Shown in pieces: positions 35,229 to 46,791 of a stretch of 64,000 nt of DNA. Under the pieces are notes generated by a model. That model saw only the letters and a program-made list of their open reading frames with translations, made no database searches and was not told where the DNA came from. Each line of letters starts with the position of its first letter. The first letter of the stretch is position 1. This stretch comes from Cannabis sativa (lineage: Eukaryota; Streptophyta; Magnoliopsida; Rosales; Cannabaceae): positions 8,928,001-8,992,000 of the forward strand of contig NC_083603.1 in NCBI RefSeq assembly GCF_029168945.1. The letters are read 5' to 3'. The position numbers were made by a program, and so were the translations under genes.

Positions 35229-36866
35229 CTAACCAAATTAAAGATAAACAAATTTAAACAATAAGGACTACATGTTTCAACAAATACACTATATAAAAAA
35301 AAATTGACCAAAACACAATGAAAATCGTGCATTGTAATCACCCAAAATCACATCAAATCAACTTAACCATTCGACATTGGAAAAATTCAGATTTCAAACA
35401 CACATTTCATGCTTCTTGCATGTTACACATTAAAGTACATTAAAATGATGTGAAACTCTTTTCAACTAAATGATTTCCACAACCAAAACAATGAACAAAA
35501 CAACACTTAACTACTAACTCCCATAACTAAAAAGTGGTACAAACGAGTTGGTACAATCCGTGAGAACCAAGAACATAAAGCACACACATGAATAGACAAA
35601 ATTCCCCCAAACTTAACCAATCTGGGTACCTTGTACCTCTTAATTCATAATGAACAGAGTACAAAACCAGTTGGAAAACATTTAATATCAGAATTAACAA
35701 AACAATGCTTCACTACTAACTGTCATAACCAATTTCAATAACTTCTCCAATAATTCATATACACAAAAAATCCAAACTGCCATAGTTTTTATCAATAGTG
35801 TATCTCATTAACTCATGAATCTTGTGTCTAAACCATCCAATTTTTCAAAACAAATTCATAACAATAGTAAAATCCAAACTACAACTTCTAATTAAAGTAC
35901 AACAATCACTCACAACAGATAACAAAAAACATCACATTTGGTAAGTAACAATCTGAACCAAAAAATTTAAGACCATAGTTTCTTTACCTAACTCAACACA
36001 TGACAGCCATCACCATTCCATTGTTTTCCTTACTTTCAAAATTTTTTTTTGGGTCAATATAGGGCAGCCCACGGTAAAATATTTGGGTAAAAAAAATACA
36101 CACCAAAATGACCAAACACGTGAATCCAAAACACTTTCACAATAAAATTACCAAATTACCAAACAAAATTGATTTTCAAAAATAATTATTTTCCAGCAAC
36201 ACTATACATACCAATGTATAGTATGCTTTTCTTTCTTTCATTACATTCTTTTCTTAAAATTGTTTCACTGTATTAGGATTGTTAATCCTTCTGTTCATGA
36301 TTCAAGAATCATGGCAGTGACAATGGTGAAAACAGAGAACGAAATCCAATCTTCAATAACTGAATATATTGACTATTATTGCATATATTCAGAGTACAAT
36401 AGAAGAGTACTTTATATATTCATTACACACCATAACCAAAACAAATTAAATGCAATCTTCACTAACTGAAAAATAACAACCACTTACAGTGATGAACAAT
36501 CTCTAATAGACTCTGAACAAAGACCCCTAATACACAGGGAATAAATTAATCCAAAACACTTTCACAATAAAAAAAACAAACAAAAACTGTACACACATTT
36601 AACTTCGATTTTCACCACTCTCAGAATAAAAATCCTGTTCACGAAGCAGATTTAAAGCATGTAAAAAAGATTAAAATTACTCAATAAACAAAAAATGGAA
36701 CACAAAAACAAAATAAAATGCACATACACGGTTGAAGAACAACCCTTCTCTTTACAAAAGTTTAAATCTTTCTTTAATAATGTTAGACAATTTTTCACAT
36801 CCCCAAACTAAAGAACGAACAAACATGCAAAAGAAGAATAAAGTTGGTACATTCGGAGAAACTTAC
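35229..36866 (-). other. Inferred 5' leader intron of the Ulp1 gene
   Basis: On the minus strand a GTGTACAA|GTAAGT donor at 36866 and a TTGGTTAG acceptor at 35229, eleven bases before the Ulp1 ATG, bracket about 1.6 kb without a plausible ORF. This would place the promoter near the right end of the MULE. Inferred from splice signals alone. Confidence 0.45.
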
Positions 36867-37090
36867 TTGTACACCGAGGTCGGAGACGGAGAACCAGAAA
36901 ACGAAGTACAGTAACTCCGAACGTACTGCAGTTTCCTCCCCCAAATTTGAAAATAATTTTAATCACTACAAGAAAATTTGAAGAAGAAGAAGAAGGAACT
37001 GTGAAGAAGAAGAAGAAGGAAATGTGAAGAAGAAGAAGAAGAAGGAAATGTGAAAGAAGAACGAAATGTGAAGAAGTGTGAAGAAGAACC
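36867..37090 (-). other. Probable leader exon with GAA/TTC microsatellite
   Basis: About 36975-37090 is a run of GAAGAAGAAG-type repeats broken by GGAACTGTG/GGAAATGTG; on the gene strand it is a CT-rich leader, common in plant 5' UTRs. The solitary CACTACAAGAAAA at 36964 resembles a CACTA end but has no partner. Confidence 0.4.
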
Positions 37091-37312
37091 AAATGTGCCC
37101 TAAATACCCCACGAACCCACTTATTAGTGACTTTTCAAAATTGGTAACTGTCACCCGTACATCAAACGTCACACGTCAATCGTCAATCGGTGTCACTTTT
37201 TTAAAAATTAATTAATTTAAAATACATAAAACCAACCGGTTACCATTTTTCCCCCCTAAATACCCCTACTTTAACCCCAGCCATTAGATCATGCCCCAAT
37301 TCAATCCAACGG

Positions 37313-37372
37313 CTACAGTACAATCACGGATTGTATTCCCTGTTTTGGCATAACGGGACCAAATCCTGTCCC
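37313..37372 (-). repeat. MULE right terminal inverted repeat
   Basis: The inverted partner of 17288-17347. Its end CCAAATCCTGTCCC abuts the right copy of the TATAAACATA duplication. Confidence 0.85.
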
Positions 37373-37382
37373 TATAAACATA

Positions 37383-37736
37383 ACCGTATTCATAAAAATA
37401 TTAAATCTAAATGGGTACAAATTTCATTAAAAACACCGGAAGATATTTAGTGCAAAACAATGAACATAAAACTATAGCACACACTCATAATTATGAATAC
37501 TATTCGCAATAAAAAAGCTGAGTACAGTAAATTTGACCATATATGGCCGACTGACAAGACTTATAAATGTTAAGCGATCATAATAAACTCACTAAAATTG
37601 TACATTATTTCATAAGAAATATAGAATAGTTCCCTAATTCCCTTACCTCAATCAATCTTACTGTACTAATTAAGGACTTTATAAATTATATATAATCAAT
37701 AATTAAGTATGGTTTATAGATTACACTACACCAAAT
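37383..37736. other. Spacer between the MULE and the P450 3' end
   Basis: A/T-rich. It probably holds the P450 3' UTR on the minus strand. Nothing else supported. Confidence 0.5.
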
Positions 37737-40700
37737 TCACAAGGGCAAGGGAGTAAGCCTAGCCTTGGGGACACAAACCAAGGAATGAGCCCTTGGGAGG
37801 GTCAAGCCAGGTCCTTCATCCATATTAACACTTCCATTTTCCACATTCCACTCAAAGCATTGGAGCATTGAAGCAAGACTTGTATGAACAACTTGTAACC
37901 CAAGAGTGGTACCAGGGCACACTCTTCTTCCACTCCCAAATGGCAAAAGTTGGAAATGTTGTCCTCTAACATCAACTTGCTTGAAATTTTCACTTCCTTG
38001 CTCATTATAGAATCTCTCTGGCTTAAACTCAAGTGGGCTTTCCCAGTGATTTGGGTCTCTGCTGATGGCCCAAACATTGATCAACAATCTTGTATTCTCC
38101 TTAATCTCATAGCCATTATTAGCACATGTTTCAGAGGCTACTCTGCTTAATATTGGGCCAGGTGGGTGAAGTCTTAGTGTCTCTTTCACTATAGCTTGAA
38201 TATAAGGAAAGTTGACCACATCTGATTCTTCTACTAGTCTTGTTTTTCCAACTACAGAATCAACTTCATCCATTGCTTTCTTCATTACATTTGGGTGGTT
38301 TATTAGCTCAGCTAGGGCCCATTCTAAGGTGATGGAAGACGTGTTTGTCCCAGCTACAAATACATCCTGTAGAATTATAATTAAAAAGAATTAATTAATT
38401 AATGACTTAATAATTATATAGTTTATTTTATTAATGGCGCGGTTTTCTTTTTCCTCATATGGGATCAAGATTAGATCATGTGGGGGGTTTTTATGGTTCA
38501 CCTGAATTAAAATAATTTAATTTAGTAAATTCAAAAAGTGTAAAATATTGAAAGCGAAAGCAAAAGCAATATATTATATATTCGTGGCGATTAACATCAC
38601 CATCATAAAGAATAATATATATAGATTATCAAAAAGAAAGGTGACGGCTGCTAATTAAAAAAGAAAGTTTTCTTTTAAAATATTTGAGAGTAAAAGTCAA
38701 ATTGAGGCTCTGCCAAAAGACCTTAATTAATTTACGTATTTGTAATAAGTAAGTACGTGTGTGGTAGATCCATATATGTCAATACAGAAAAAGAAAACAC
38801 ATGTATTATTGCTAGCTAGTCATCTTATATTATAGTGCATGGTATATTTGCAAGATCAATTTGTGGCGAAATTCTCTTTTGTTGTAATTTCTACACACTT
38901 AATTCTCTTTGGCAAAACTTCCTTAAGTTTATTTTTTTTTTATAAATTTGATTTTTTTTTTTTTTTGCAAATTTGACATGTCAGTTAAATATTAACGTTA
39001 AATATCAATTAGATAACCACTGTATATATACTTATGTATATGTAACAGTTTAACTTTGAAGTCGATACAGTAATATTTAATAGTAATATCCAACTGAAAC
39101 TTTAAATTTGCAAAAAATTTGAATTTGCAAAAATATAAACTTAAAAGAGTTTTACCACAAAAAAAATTAAGTATATAAAAATTAAAATATAAAGGGACTA
39201 GTTTTGCTGCATATTCCTCTATTTCTAAACATATATGGCGAGGTCAGCCAAAAATAATAGGGGGCAAAATTTGATTTATTTTTTTTAATGAAAAATAATA
39301 AGTATATTCATGAAGAATATTATTTGTATTGTAGGAAAAAATTCTTATAAAGATAAAATAAAAATATGTAGGCATAAAAATGAAAAATATAAATTTTTAT
39401 TATATGGAAATAAATATAAAAATATGTTAGAATAAAAAAAAATTTAAATTTCATAAAAATAAAAATACATGATAATAAAAATAAAATAGTTAGTTTTATG
39501 GGAGCAAACATTAAAATATTTAAAACGTTTTAAAAAAAAAAAAAAATTGTTGGGTCATGTCGCTCCCACATGACCCCTTGTACTTGTACATATTTATTTC
39601 CTTTTAACTTAATATATATTTACTTTCCAGCAATAACAATATCTAATATTATATTACCTTTGGAGATGTTTGATATTTAACATTTTTTATAAAATTAATT
39701 CATCAGGCTTTATACAATTGAGCAAGCGAAATTCTTTTGTGTTTTAATTTTTATACACTTTATTTTTTTTTTTTTTGTGTATAGTTTTCTTAGAAAATTT
39801 TGATACACCAGTTAAATATTATCATTAAATATTAACTAAATGACTACTGTATACACCTGTGTATATGTAACAGTATACCTCGAATTAGTCGATACAATAA
39901 TAATTCAGTTGATATTTAACGATAATATCTAACTGACACCTTAAATTTACGAAAAAAAAAAATAAACTTAAAAGATTTTGCTACTAAAAAAAATAAGGGA
40001 GTTATAAAAATTAAAATATAAAAAAGTTTCGGTGCAAATTACTCAATAAAATTTAATATAAACACAAGATTAAAAAAAAAAATATACGTAAGTAAACATT
40101 ATAATATATATAACGTACCATGAAGAATGATTTAATGTTTTCTTTGGTTAATCTTCTTCATCAGAAATTTGAAGCAAAATATCAAGGAAGTCCCTTGGAA
40201 CATGAACATCATCATTATCTCCATTAATATTCCTCTCTGCTCTATGTTCTTTGATGATTTTCTCAACCATGTTATCAAACTTGTCATGAATAACCTTACT
40301 CTTTTTCTTAAGACCCTGCAAATCCAAGTTCTTGCAAAACCAAATGAAATCAGAAACATTAAAAGTTCCAACAATTTCAGCTGAGCCATTCACCACATCA
40401 GTGATCTCATCAGCTTCATTTTCATTATGAGCACATCTTTTGCTCATAATCATTCTCGATATGATATTATTGGTAAGCCTTTTCAGCTCTTTCCCAACAT
40501 CAACACATTCATTTGCCTCAGCTTTCTTAAGAATCGAAGTTAAGAATCTCTTTCTCTCATCAGTCCTAACTGGAAGAAGAAGATTAAGTGTTTTGCCACC
40601 AAGAAGTTGAGACATGCACACTTTCTTCAAGAATTTCCAGTAAGGACCGTATGGGGCAAAGGTCAAGTCAGGGGAAGGGTAAGAAAGGGTGTTTAGGATG

Positions 40701-41014
40701 CTCGGGGGAGGGCGACTCGAGAAGGCGGATTCATGAGTTTTGAAAAACTCTTTGGCCATTTCTGGTGAGGAAGCAACCACGGTTGGGACAGAGCCAAGAT
40801 AGAGATGCATTAAGGGTCCATATTGGTTTGAGAGTTTGTGGAGAGATTGGTGTGGTAATGGACCAATGTGGTGAAGGTGTCCTATGATTGGGAGAGCAGA
40901 TGGGCTAGGTGGAAGTCGACCCTTGGCTCGGCTTTTGGAGAATATGGCTCGGACCACAATGGTGGACACTAACCAAACCATGAAAAGTATAATGTAATTT
41001 TGGAGATTTTCCAT
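37737..41014 (-). CDS. CYP93-like cytochrome P450, frameshifted at the exon 1 end
   Basis: ER-bound haem monooxygenase. Exon 1 (41014-40119) encodes an N-terminal membrane anchor (residues 8-25), the proline-rich hinge [15 protein letters not shown] (34-48) and the substrate-recognition half. Exon 2 (38366-37737) starts [11 protein letters not shown] (I-helix, Asn where Asp/Glu is usual), then [11 protein letters not shown] (ExxR), FKPERF and [10 protein letters not shown] (haem ligand Cys), and ends [10 protein letters not shown]. The single phase-0 intron of 1752 bp is at the CYP93 position. CYP93 members make flavones, isoflavones or pterocarpans; the exact subfamily is uncertain. Exon 1 is 896 nt, so after ISDEED it hits TAA at 40148-40150. 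The expected [10 protein letters not shown] is present in another frame just before the donor. The gene is probably non-functional, or the indel is an assembly error. Confidence 0.9.
38850..39216. mobile_element. Foldback MITE in the P450 intron, copy 1
   Basis: An imperfect hairpin: CATGTCAGTTAAATATTAAC on one side is mirrored by ATATTTAATAGTAATATCCA and AACTG on the other. Outer arms contain GGCGAAATTCTCTTTTGTTG and TAAAAATTAAAATATAAAG. It is related to copy 2 at 39718-40045 in the same orientation. Boundaries are approximate. Confidence 0.55.
39718..40045. mobile_element. Foldback MITE in the P450 intron, copy 2
   Basis: Same design as copy 1: GCGAAATTCTTTTGTGTTTT, a T-run, CCAGTTAAATATTATC, CTGTATACACCTGTGTATAT, AGTTGATATTTAACGATAAT, then TAAAAATTAAAATATAAAAA. 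Two related insertions within 1.2 kb of one intron. Confidence 0.55.
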
Positions 41015-41148
41015 GGTTATAATAATTGAGTAGTAATACTGAAAAGGAAGAGAAAGTAGTGTGTTATAGTATTGTGGCCAACAATAGTATATATTGAGCT
41101 ACACTTTTGTTTTGAAGATATTGAGCAATATTAATGGTGGCATCTCTA

Positions 41149-41156
41149 TATTTATA
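41149..41156 (-). promoter_or_regulatory. TATA box of the P450 gene
   Basis: On the minus strand TATAAATA (inside CATATAAATATAG) lies about 135 bp upstream of the ATG at 41014. A weaker TATATA at 41088-41093 is closer. The copia insertion begins about 290 bp further upstream. Confidence 0.5.
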
Positions 41157-41240
41157 TGGTTGTGTGGGGGTGGTTGAGATTTGGGAATCCCATGAACCTT
41201 GGTCCATATAAAATGGAGTGATCAAAATACAATTCTCAAG

Positions 41241-41450
41241 TGTAACATAACAAAAAAACCAAAAAATAAAAACAAAAAAAAAAATTATATTATTATTCAT
41301 GTGATATATTGAAATTAATAGTATGGACTTGACACATGTACTTGTATTAATTGTTTTTCCCCATTTGAGTCAAATGTAGTTTTTGTATTTTTTCATGCTC
41401 ACGTAATAAGACACTAGAGTATATTTGAAACGTGAACACTATGACATGAA
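41241..41450. repeat. Flank duplication X (P450 upstream DNA)
   Basis: This host segment, from TGTAACATAAC to CTATGACATGAA, recurs almost exactly at 49381-49588, and its second part recurs at 48788-48919. In the right-hand copy it continues uninterrupted into TCAATTATTCAG, that is, without the LTR that follows it here. Confidence 0.9.
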
Positions 41451-41940
41451 AGTTAGATAAATTAACAATTAACCCAAGATCTATTTGTATATAACATAGA
41501 ACACAATAGTAGTATATGATAATTGAGTATGTGTACCTGATTGATCCATAGCAATTATCTCTGTTTGATCCACAGCAGTTACTCCAATTTGATAGTGCAA
41601 TACTATCAACTAAGTCTTCCTCCCTAGATCTCTAAATCAGAAGCAGTTTATTTTATCTGATTATCAAAAGGTATACAATTGTGATGAGACAATATGTATT
41701 TATAGAGTTAGGGAGGGGACTTAGCTACAAAACCCTAGTTGGGCTGGGCCTGCTCATCAAAGGCTTCAGTCAACTAGAAAAGCCCACACTTCTGCTTCAC
41801 CTAGACTTTACTCACAGATGCTAAGCCCATTAACAATTGATCACCAACAACATGGGCTAACTCAGCAAAGAACTATCCAATCAACTCAAGTTTTAATAAA
41901 ACCAATAAAACATAATGTAAGCCCAAATAAAAGTCTAACA
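41451..41940 (-). repeat. Copia LTR copy 1 (3' LTR)
   Basis: 490 bp, from AGTTAGATAAATT (TG of the consensus read here as AG) to AAGTCTAACA. On the minus strand it includes TATAAATA. Confidence 0.9.
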
Positions 41941-42597
41941 TTCTCCCACTTGGGCTACATTGATTTTAATACATATATATTATATATCAAAATAATTTTA
42001 TTTGAAAACGACTCATGGGTTGAACAACAGGAAAACATTTGTGGCCACTTTAAAAAATGATAGTTCTCTGATAGCATCTCAACATACCGGTCCAATTTAA
42101 CCTTTGATAATGAACTATGACAGTCATATTGTTTTTAACTCAACAAAAGACATTCATAATCACAAATACCAAAGTATTAAATCGACATGGTCAATAAGTC
42201 TAGTAGTGTGGTAAGGAATTATGTTCAACATGTGATCAATTTAAAATAACATAATATCCTTATCAGTCCTCAATTTCACTGATACCGTGATGCTTAATAA
42301 ATAAGCCAGTGAAATTAAACATACACCACTTAAAATAAGTAAGTGTCACTAAACTTGCTTAAAGAATTAAGCCAACAACATATCATTGTCAATAAGCAAA
42401 TAAATTTAAAAGACAATGATCACAACAATATGAACCACATGCTTTCAATTCAATCATTCTCGAGAATATAACAAAACATAATTGAAAACATATCCATTCA
42501 ATAATAAAAAATATTGAAACATAAAATGTAGTTCATAACTTTATTCAGAAAATTATAAATAATAATTTCTAAAAACAAACAGAAAACAAAACTCCCA

Positions 42598-44580
42598 CTA
42601 ACCCAAAAGATCAAAAGATTCTAAAATGCCCATATTAACAACATGTTTATTAAACAGCACGGCACTTAACCCTTTGGTTAGAGGATCAGCTAACATCGAC
42701 TCGGTCTTGCAATTTTCAATGACAATGTCTCCTTTCTTGGCCAAGTCTCTGATAGTGAGATACTTTATTTCCATATGTTTAGAAGCACTACTAATCTTGT
42801 TATTCTTTGAAAAGAAAACAGCAGCATCATTATCACAATAGATTAGCATAGGTGTGGAAATAGAATCAACCACTCGTATCTCCGAAATAAAATTCTTCAG
42901 CCACAAAGCTTGCAAAGATGCCCCATAACATGCAACAAACTCAGCATACATAGTAGATGACGTGATCAAAGTCTGTTTGACACTCTTCCAAGAAATAGCG
43001 GACTGCCAAGGTGAAAATATAGCCAGAAGTTGACTTTAAATCATCTACACAACCACCAAAATCTGAATCTGAATAACCAACAGCTCGAAGATTGTCAACA
43101 TGCTTATACACAAGCATAAAACTCTTCGTTCTTTGCAAATATCTCAAAACTTTCTTGGCTGCAACCCAATGATCAAGGCCAGGATCAGATAAATATCTCC
43201 CAAGAACATTTACTACGAAAGCTATGTCAGGTCGAGTGCAAACCTGAGCATACATCAAACTCCCTACTACACTTGCATAAGGGATGTTCTTCATTGCTCC
43301 TCTTTCCAAGTCGTTCTTAGGACATTGCTGCTTAGTGAACTTGTCCCCTTTCAGAATAGGAACTAAACCAGCTTTACACAAATCCATGTTGAACCTTTTG
43401 AGCACACGATTAATGTAAGCTTCTTGAGATAAGCCAAGAACTTTTCGATTCCTGTCACGATGGATCTCAATCCCCAAAACATAGGATGCCTCTCCAAGAT
43501 CTTTCATATCAAAATTGGAAGACAGAAAATTTTTGGTCTCATTTAGTAGTGACAAATCACTGCTGGCAAGTAAAATGTCATCTACATAAAGAACAAGAAA
43601 AATATAACGACTCCCACTGATCTTCATATAAATACACTGATCAAACTTGTTCTCTACGAAACCAAACGATGTCACAACCTTGTCAAACTTCAAGTACCAC
43701 TGGCGAGATGCCTGTTTGAGACCATAAATGGATCGTTTCAACTTGCAAACCAAGTGTTCTTTTCCATTCTCCTTGTAGCCTTCAGGTTGAGACATATAGA
43801 CTTCCTCATTCAATTCTCCATTCAGAAAAGCAGTTTTAACATCCATTTGATGCAACTCTAAATCAAAATGTGCAACTAAGGCCATAATAATTCTGAATGA
43901 ATCTTTAGTGGAAACAGGTGAGAAAGTTTCAGTGTAATCAATACCTTCTCTTTGAGTAAAGCCTTTAGCCACTAAACGCGCTTTAAACCTTTCAATCTGT
44001 CCCTTTTTATCCCTTTTAGCCTTTAAAATCCACTTACAACCTATTGGTTTAAAACCATCAGGTAATAAAACTAGCTCCCATACACCATTTTTCTTCATGG
44101 AGTCGATCTCATCATCCGTAGCTCTTAACCATTTTGAAGATTGTGGACTATTAAGTGCTTCACTAAAAGTGACAGGATCCACAAAATGATCAATATCATA
44201 TTCTCCTTCTCCAAGATAAACAAAATTATCATGACACTTTGTTGACTTCTTTTGTCTCTGAGATCTTCTTAGAGGAGGTACTTCTGGAATAACTTCTCTT
44301 TGTTGATCATTGTTTTGAATAACATCTTCCTCAACTGGAATTTCTTCAATAACAGGATTCTCATTAACAATAGGAGCTTCATCATTAATAGGTCCTTCAT
44401 CAATAATAGGACCTTCATCATCTTCGATATCGGGAGCAATATATTCATCAACAATGGGAGCATTACCAACTGGAGTAGGATGGAGACTACTATTATCATC
44501 TCTTGAAAATGACATAGGAATACAAATTCCTTTAGAGGACTCCCCCATTTCAAGAGATGTTGAAGGAATTTTTTCAGCAA
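42598..44580 (-). pseudogene. Copia reverse transcriptase-RNase H region
   Basis: ORF 44548-42941 carries the RT: WILKAKRDKKGQIERFKARL, VAKGFTQREGIDY, MDVKTAFLNGEL, the YVDD active site in VLYVDDILLA, and YASVVGSLMYAQVCTRPDI. RNase H begins GYSDSDFGGCVDDLKSTSGY, but a small deletion near 43000 shifts the frame. The remaining RNase H (SSTMYAEFVACYGAS, CDNDAAVFFSKN, KHMEIKYLTIRD) continues in ORF 42969-42598. This copy therefore cannot make a full-length polymerase, although each domain is well preserved. It is separated from the integrase by another frameshift near 44585. Confidence 0.93.
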
Positions 44581-46791
44581 CATCAAATTCCGAAATTTAG
44601 CGATGCGAGATTCAACAATTCGCGTACCACGAGTGGGACAGTAAAAGCGATAGCCTTTTGAGCGCATTGGATAACCAATGAAATAACAGCGATTTGTTCT
44701 CGGATCTAACTTTTTCAAATTAGGATCATAAATCTTTACTTCAGCTGGACAACCCCATACTCGAAGATGATTAAGACTAGGCTTCCGCCCAGTCCACAAC
44801 TCAAAAGGGGTCTTGGGAACATTTGCGGGAACACGATTTAAAATATAAGTTGCAGTCATAAGTGCTTCTCCCCATAAAAACTCTGGAAGATTTGTTCTAC
44901 TCATCATACTTCTAACCATATCCATGAGAGTGCGATTTCTCCTTTCAGCAACGCCATTTTGCTCAGGTGAACCAGGCATAGTGTATTGAGCAACTATACC
45001 ATTTTCTTGTAAGTACTCTGCAAAAAACCCCATGTGTTGTCCAGATTCTGTATAACGACCATAATATTCTCCTCCACGATCAGAATGAACAACTTTGATG
45101 ACTCTTCCTAATTGTTTCTCAACCTCATTTCGAAAAATTTTGAGTTTATTAAGGGCGTCAGATTTTTCTTTAATTAAATAGGTGAATCCATAACGAGAAA
45201 AATCATCAATGAAAGTGATAAAATACTTATTTCTGCACAACGTGGTGGAATAAGGACCACTGATGTCTGTGTGGATAATTTCCAATAAAGATTGACTGCG
45301 GTTTGCAGTCTTCTTTCTTGTTTTAGTCAATTTTCCACGAGTACAATCCACACAAGTATCCCAATCAGAAGCATCAAGAGGAGGAAGTATTTCAGATTTA
45401 ATTAAACGATCAACCCTTTCTCTGGAAATATGACCCAATCTTTTGTGCCATAACAATAAGGATGTTTCCTTAATATGAGGTCTTTTACCCACAGTATTCA
45501 CAACATTAAAAGAGGAATCTAAAGGAGCCAATGACAACTTGTAAAGACCATCAGAATAAAAGCAATTTCCAATAATTCGAGAGTCAAGCATAATGTCAAC
45601 ATTATCATTTGCAAAATGAAAAGAATATCCTTGTTTAACCAAAAGCGGAAGCGAAACTTAATTCCTTTTAAAAGTAGGAACATAAAAAGTATTGTTCAGA
45701 ATAATCTTATCACGAGACTGTAATTCAAGAATAAATGTTCCAACATAGATAACGTCAACTCCAACATCATTGCCCACTTTAAGCTTGGACTCCCTCTCAC
45801 TTGGCTTCCTGAGATCCCTTAGCCCCTGTAAGGAAGCAGAAACATGAACAGTAGCACCACTGTCTAACCACCAAGAATCAATAGGAACATCAACTAGATT
45901 AGATTCAAAACAAACACATGCCAATGGATTACCTGATTGTGCTTGTTTCTTTTCTAACCAAGTCTTAAATTTGTGACAGTCTGTTCTCCGATGCCCCAAT
46001 TTTTCACAAAAGTAACACTTCACATTAGAGTATTTGGACTTTCCATTGTTATTCTTCTGTTTATTCTTATGCTCCTTACCATTACCATTCTGTTTTGTAG
46101 CACCATCATTTTTATTCTTGAATTTTCCTTTTCCTTTGTTGGTCTTGAGGTGAGAAACATAGTTAGCAGATTCATTCTTCTCCCTTTTAAGCTTGCTTTC
46201 TTCAGCTACACACTGAGAAATTAGGTCGCTGATAGTCCATGTTTGATTGTAAGTGTTGTAGGCTGTCTTGATTAGGCTGAAAGAGGCAGGAAGAGCATGA
46301 AGAGCTCGATGAATAATGAAAGAGTCAGGAAGAGGAATATTATGATCTTTCAACTTGGACTGAACATTCACCAATTTCAGAATAAAATCACGCACTCCTT
46401 TTAATTCATCATACTTAATGGTTGTCATTTCATCCATAAGATGTCCAGCTTCAGCGTTTTCACCAGTGTCGTATAATTTTTCTACAGCATTGAAAAACTC
46501 TTTGGCATTTGTAGTGTCTGGCAAACCACTCAATAGATGTTCAGGAATGGATCTTTTCATAGTAAGAAGAATAAGTCGACTTGACTTTTCCCATTGTGCA
46601 TGATGAGTTCTCTCGGCAGTTGTACTGGAGTCAGTAAGATCAGCAGGTTTTTCTTCTCGTAGGCACAAGTCCAAATCCATTATGCCTAAAGTAAATTCCA
46701 CATCTCTTTTCCATGTCTTGTAGTTGGAAGCATTCAAAATATGGATGGAAGCATTATTGTTGTTCACAGAAAAGGAGACTGAAAAATTCAA
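44581..46791 (-). pseudogene. Copia gag-protease-integrase region
   Basis: ORF 46791-45658 is gag (YKTWKRDVEFTLGIMD ... DLISQCVAEESKLKRE) with a zinc knuckle CYFCEKLGHRRTDC and the aspartic protease start WWLDSGATVHVS. It ends at TAA 45658-45660, which interrupts FKRN*VSLPLL, where a Leu codon is expected. The same frame resumes with the integrase (to about 44585): [16 protein letters not shown] zinc module, then catalytic residues in [20 protein letters not shown] and NGVAERRN, and WGCPAEV. A missing T near 44585 then shifts the frame before the RT. The first ATG of gag is unclear, because the open frame starts at a TTG. Confidence 0.93.

Larger units (their letters stand above)
17288..37372. 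mobile_element. Giant 20.1-kb Mutator-like element (MULE) with cargo genes
   Basis: The perfect 10-bp direct duplication TATAAACATA lies at 17278-17287 and 37373-37382. The element starts GGCAGCTGATTTTGTGCCC, and the complement of its end reads GGGACAGGATTTGGTCCCG. The two termini stay alignable for about 60 bp, including AATCCGTG. MULEs typically duplicate 9-11 bp. Inside are a FAR1/MULE/SWIM transposase (18068-20383, minus), a viroplasmin-like gene (21425-21862, plus), a coiled-coil protein (22224-22706, minus), a GRF zinc-finger gene (30135-30603, plus) and an 11-exon Ulp1-like gene (31560-35217, minus), plus tandem-repeat arrays. MULEs that carry Ulp1-like peptidases are known in plants. 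The transposase is broken, so this copy would need help in trans. Confidence 0.93.

Noticed and set aside
36964..36976. CACTACAAGAAAA as the end of a second CACTA element
   Set aside because: No inverted partner or 3-bp duplication was found, and it lies within the inferred leader of the Ulp1 gene.
36808..37172. Minus-strand ORFs rich in Leu, Phe and Ser
   Set aside because: They are translations of the GAA/TTC microsatellite, not proteins.
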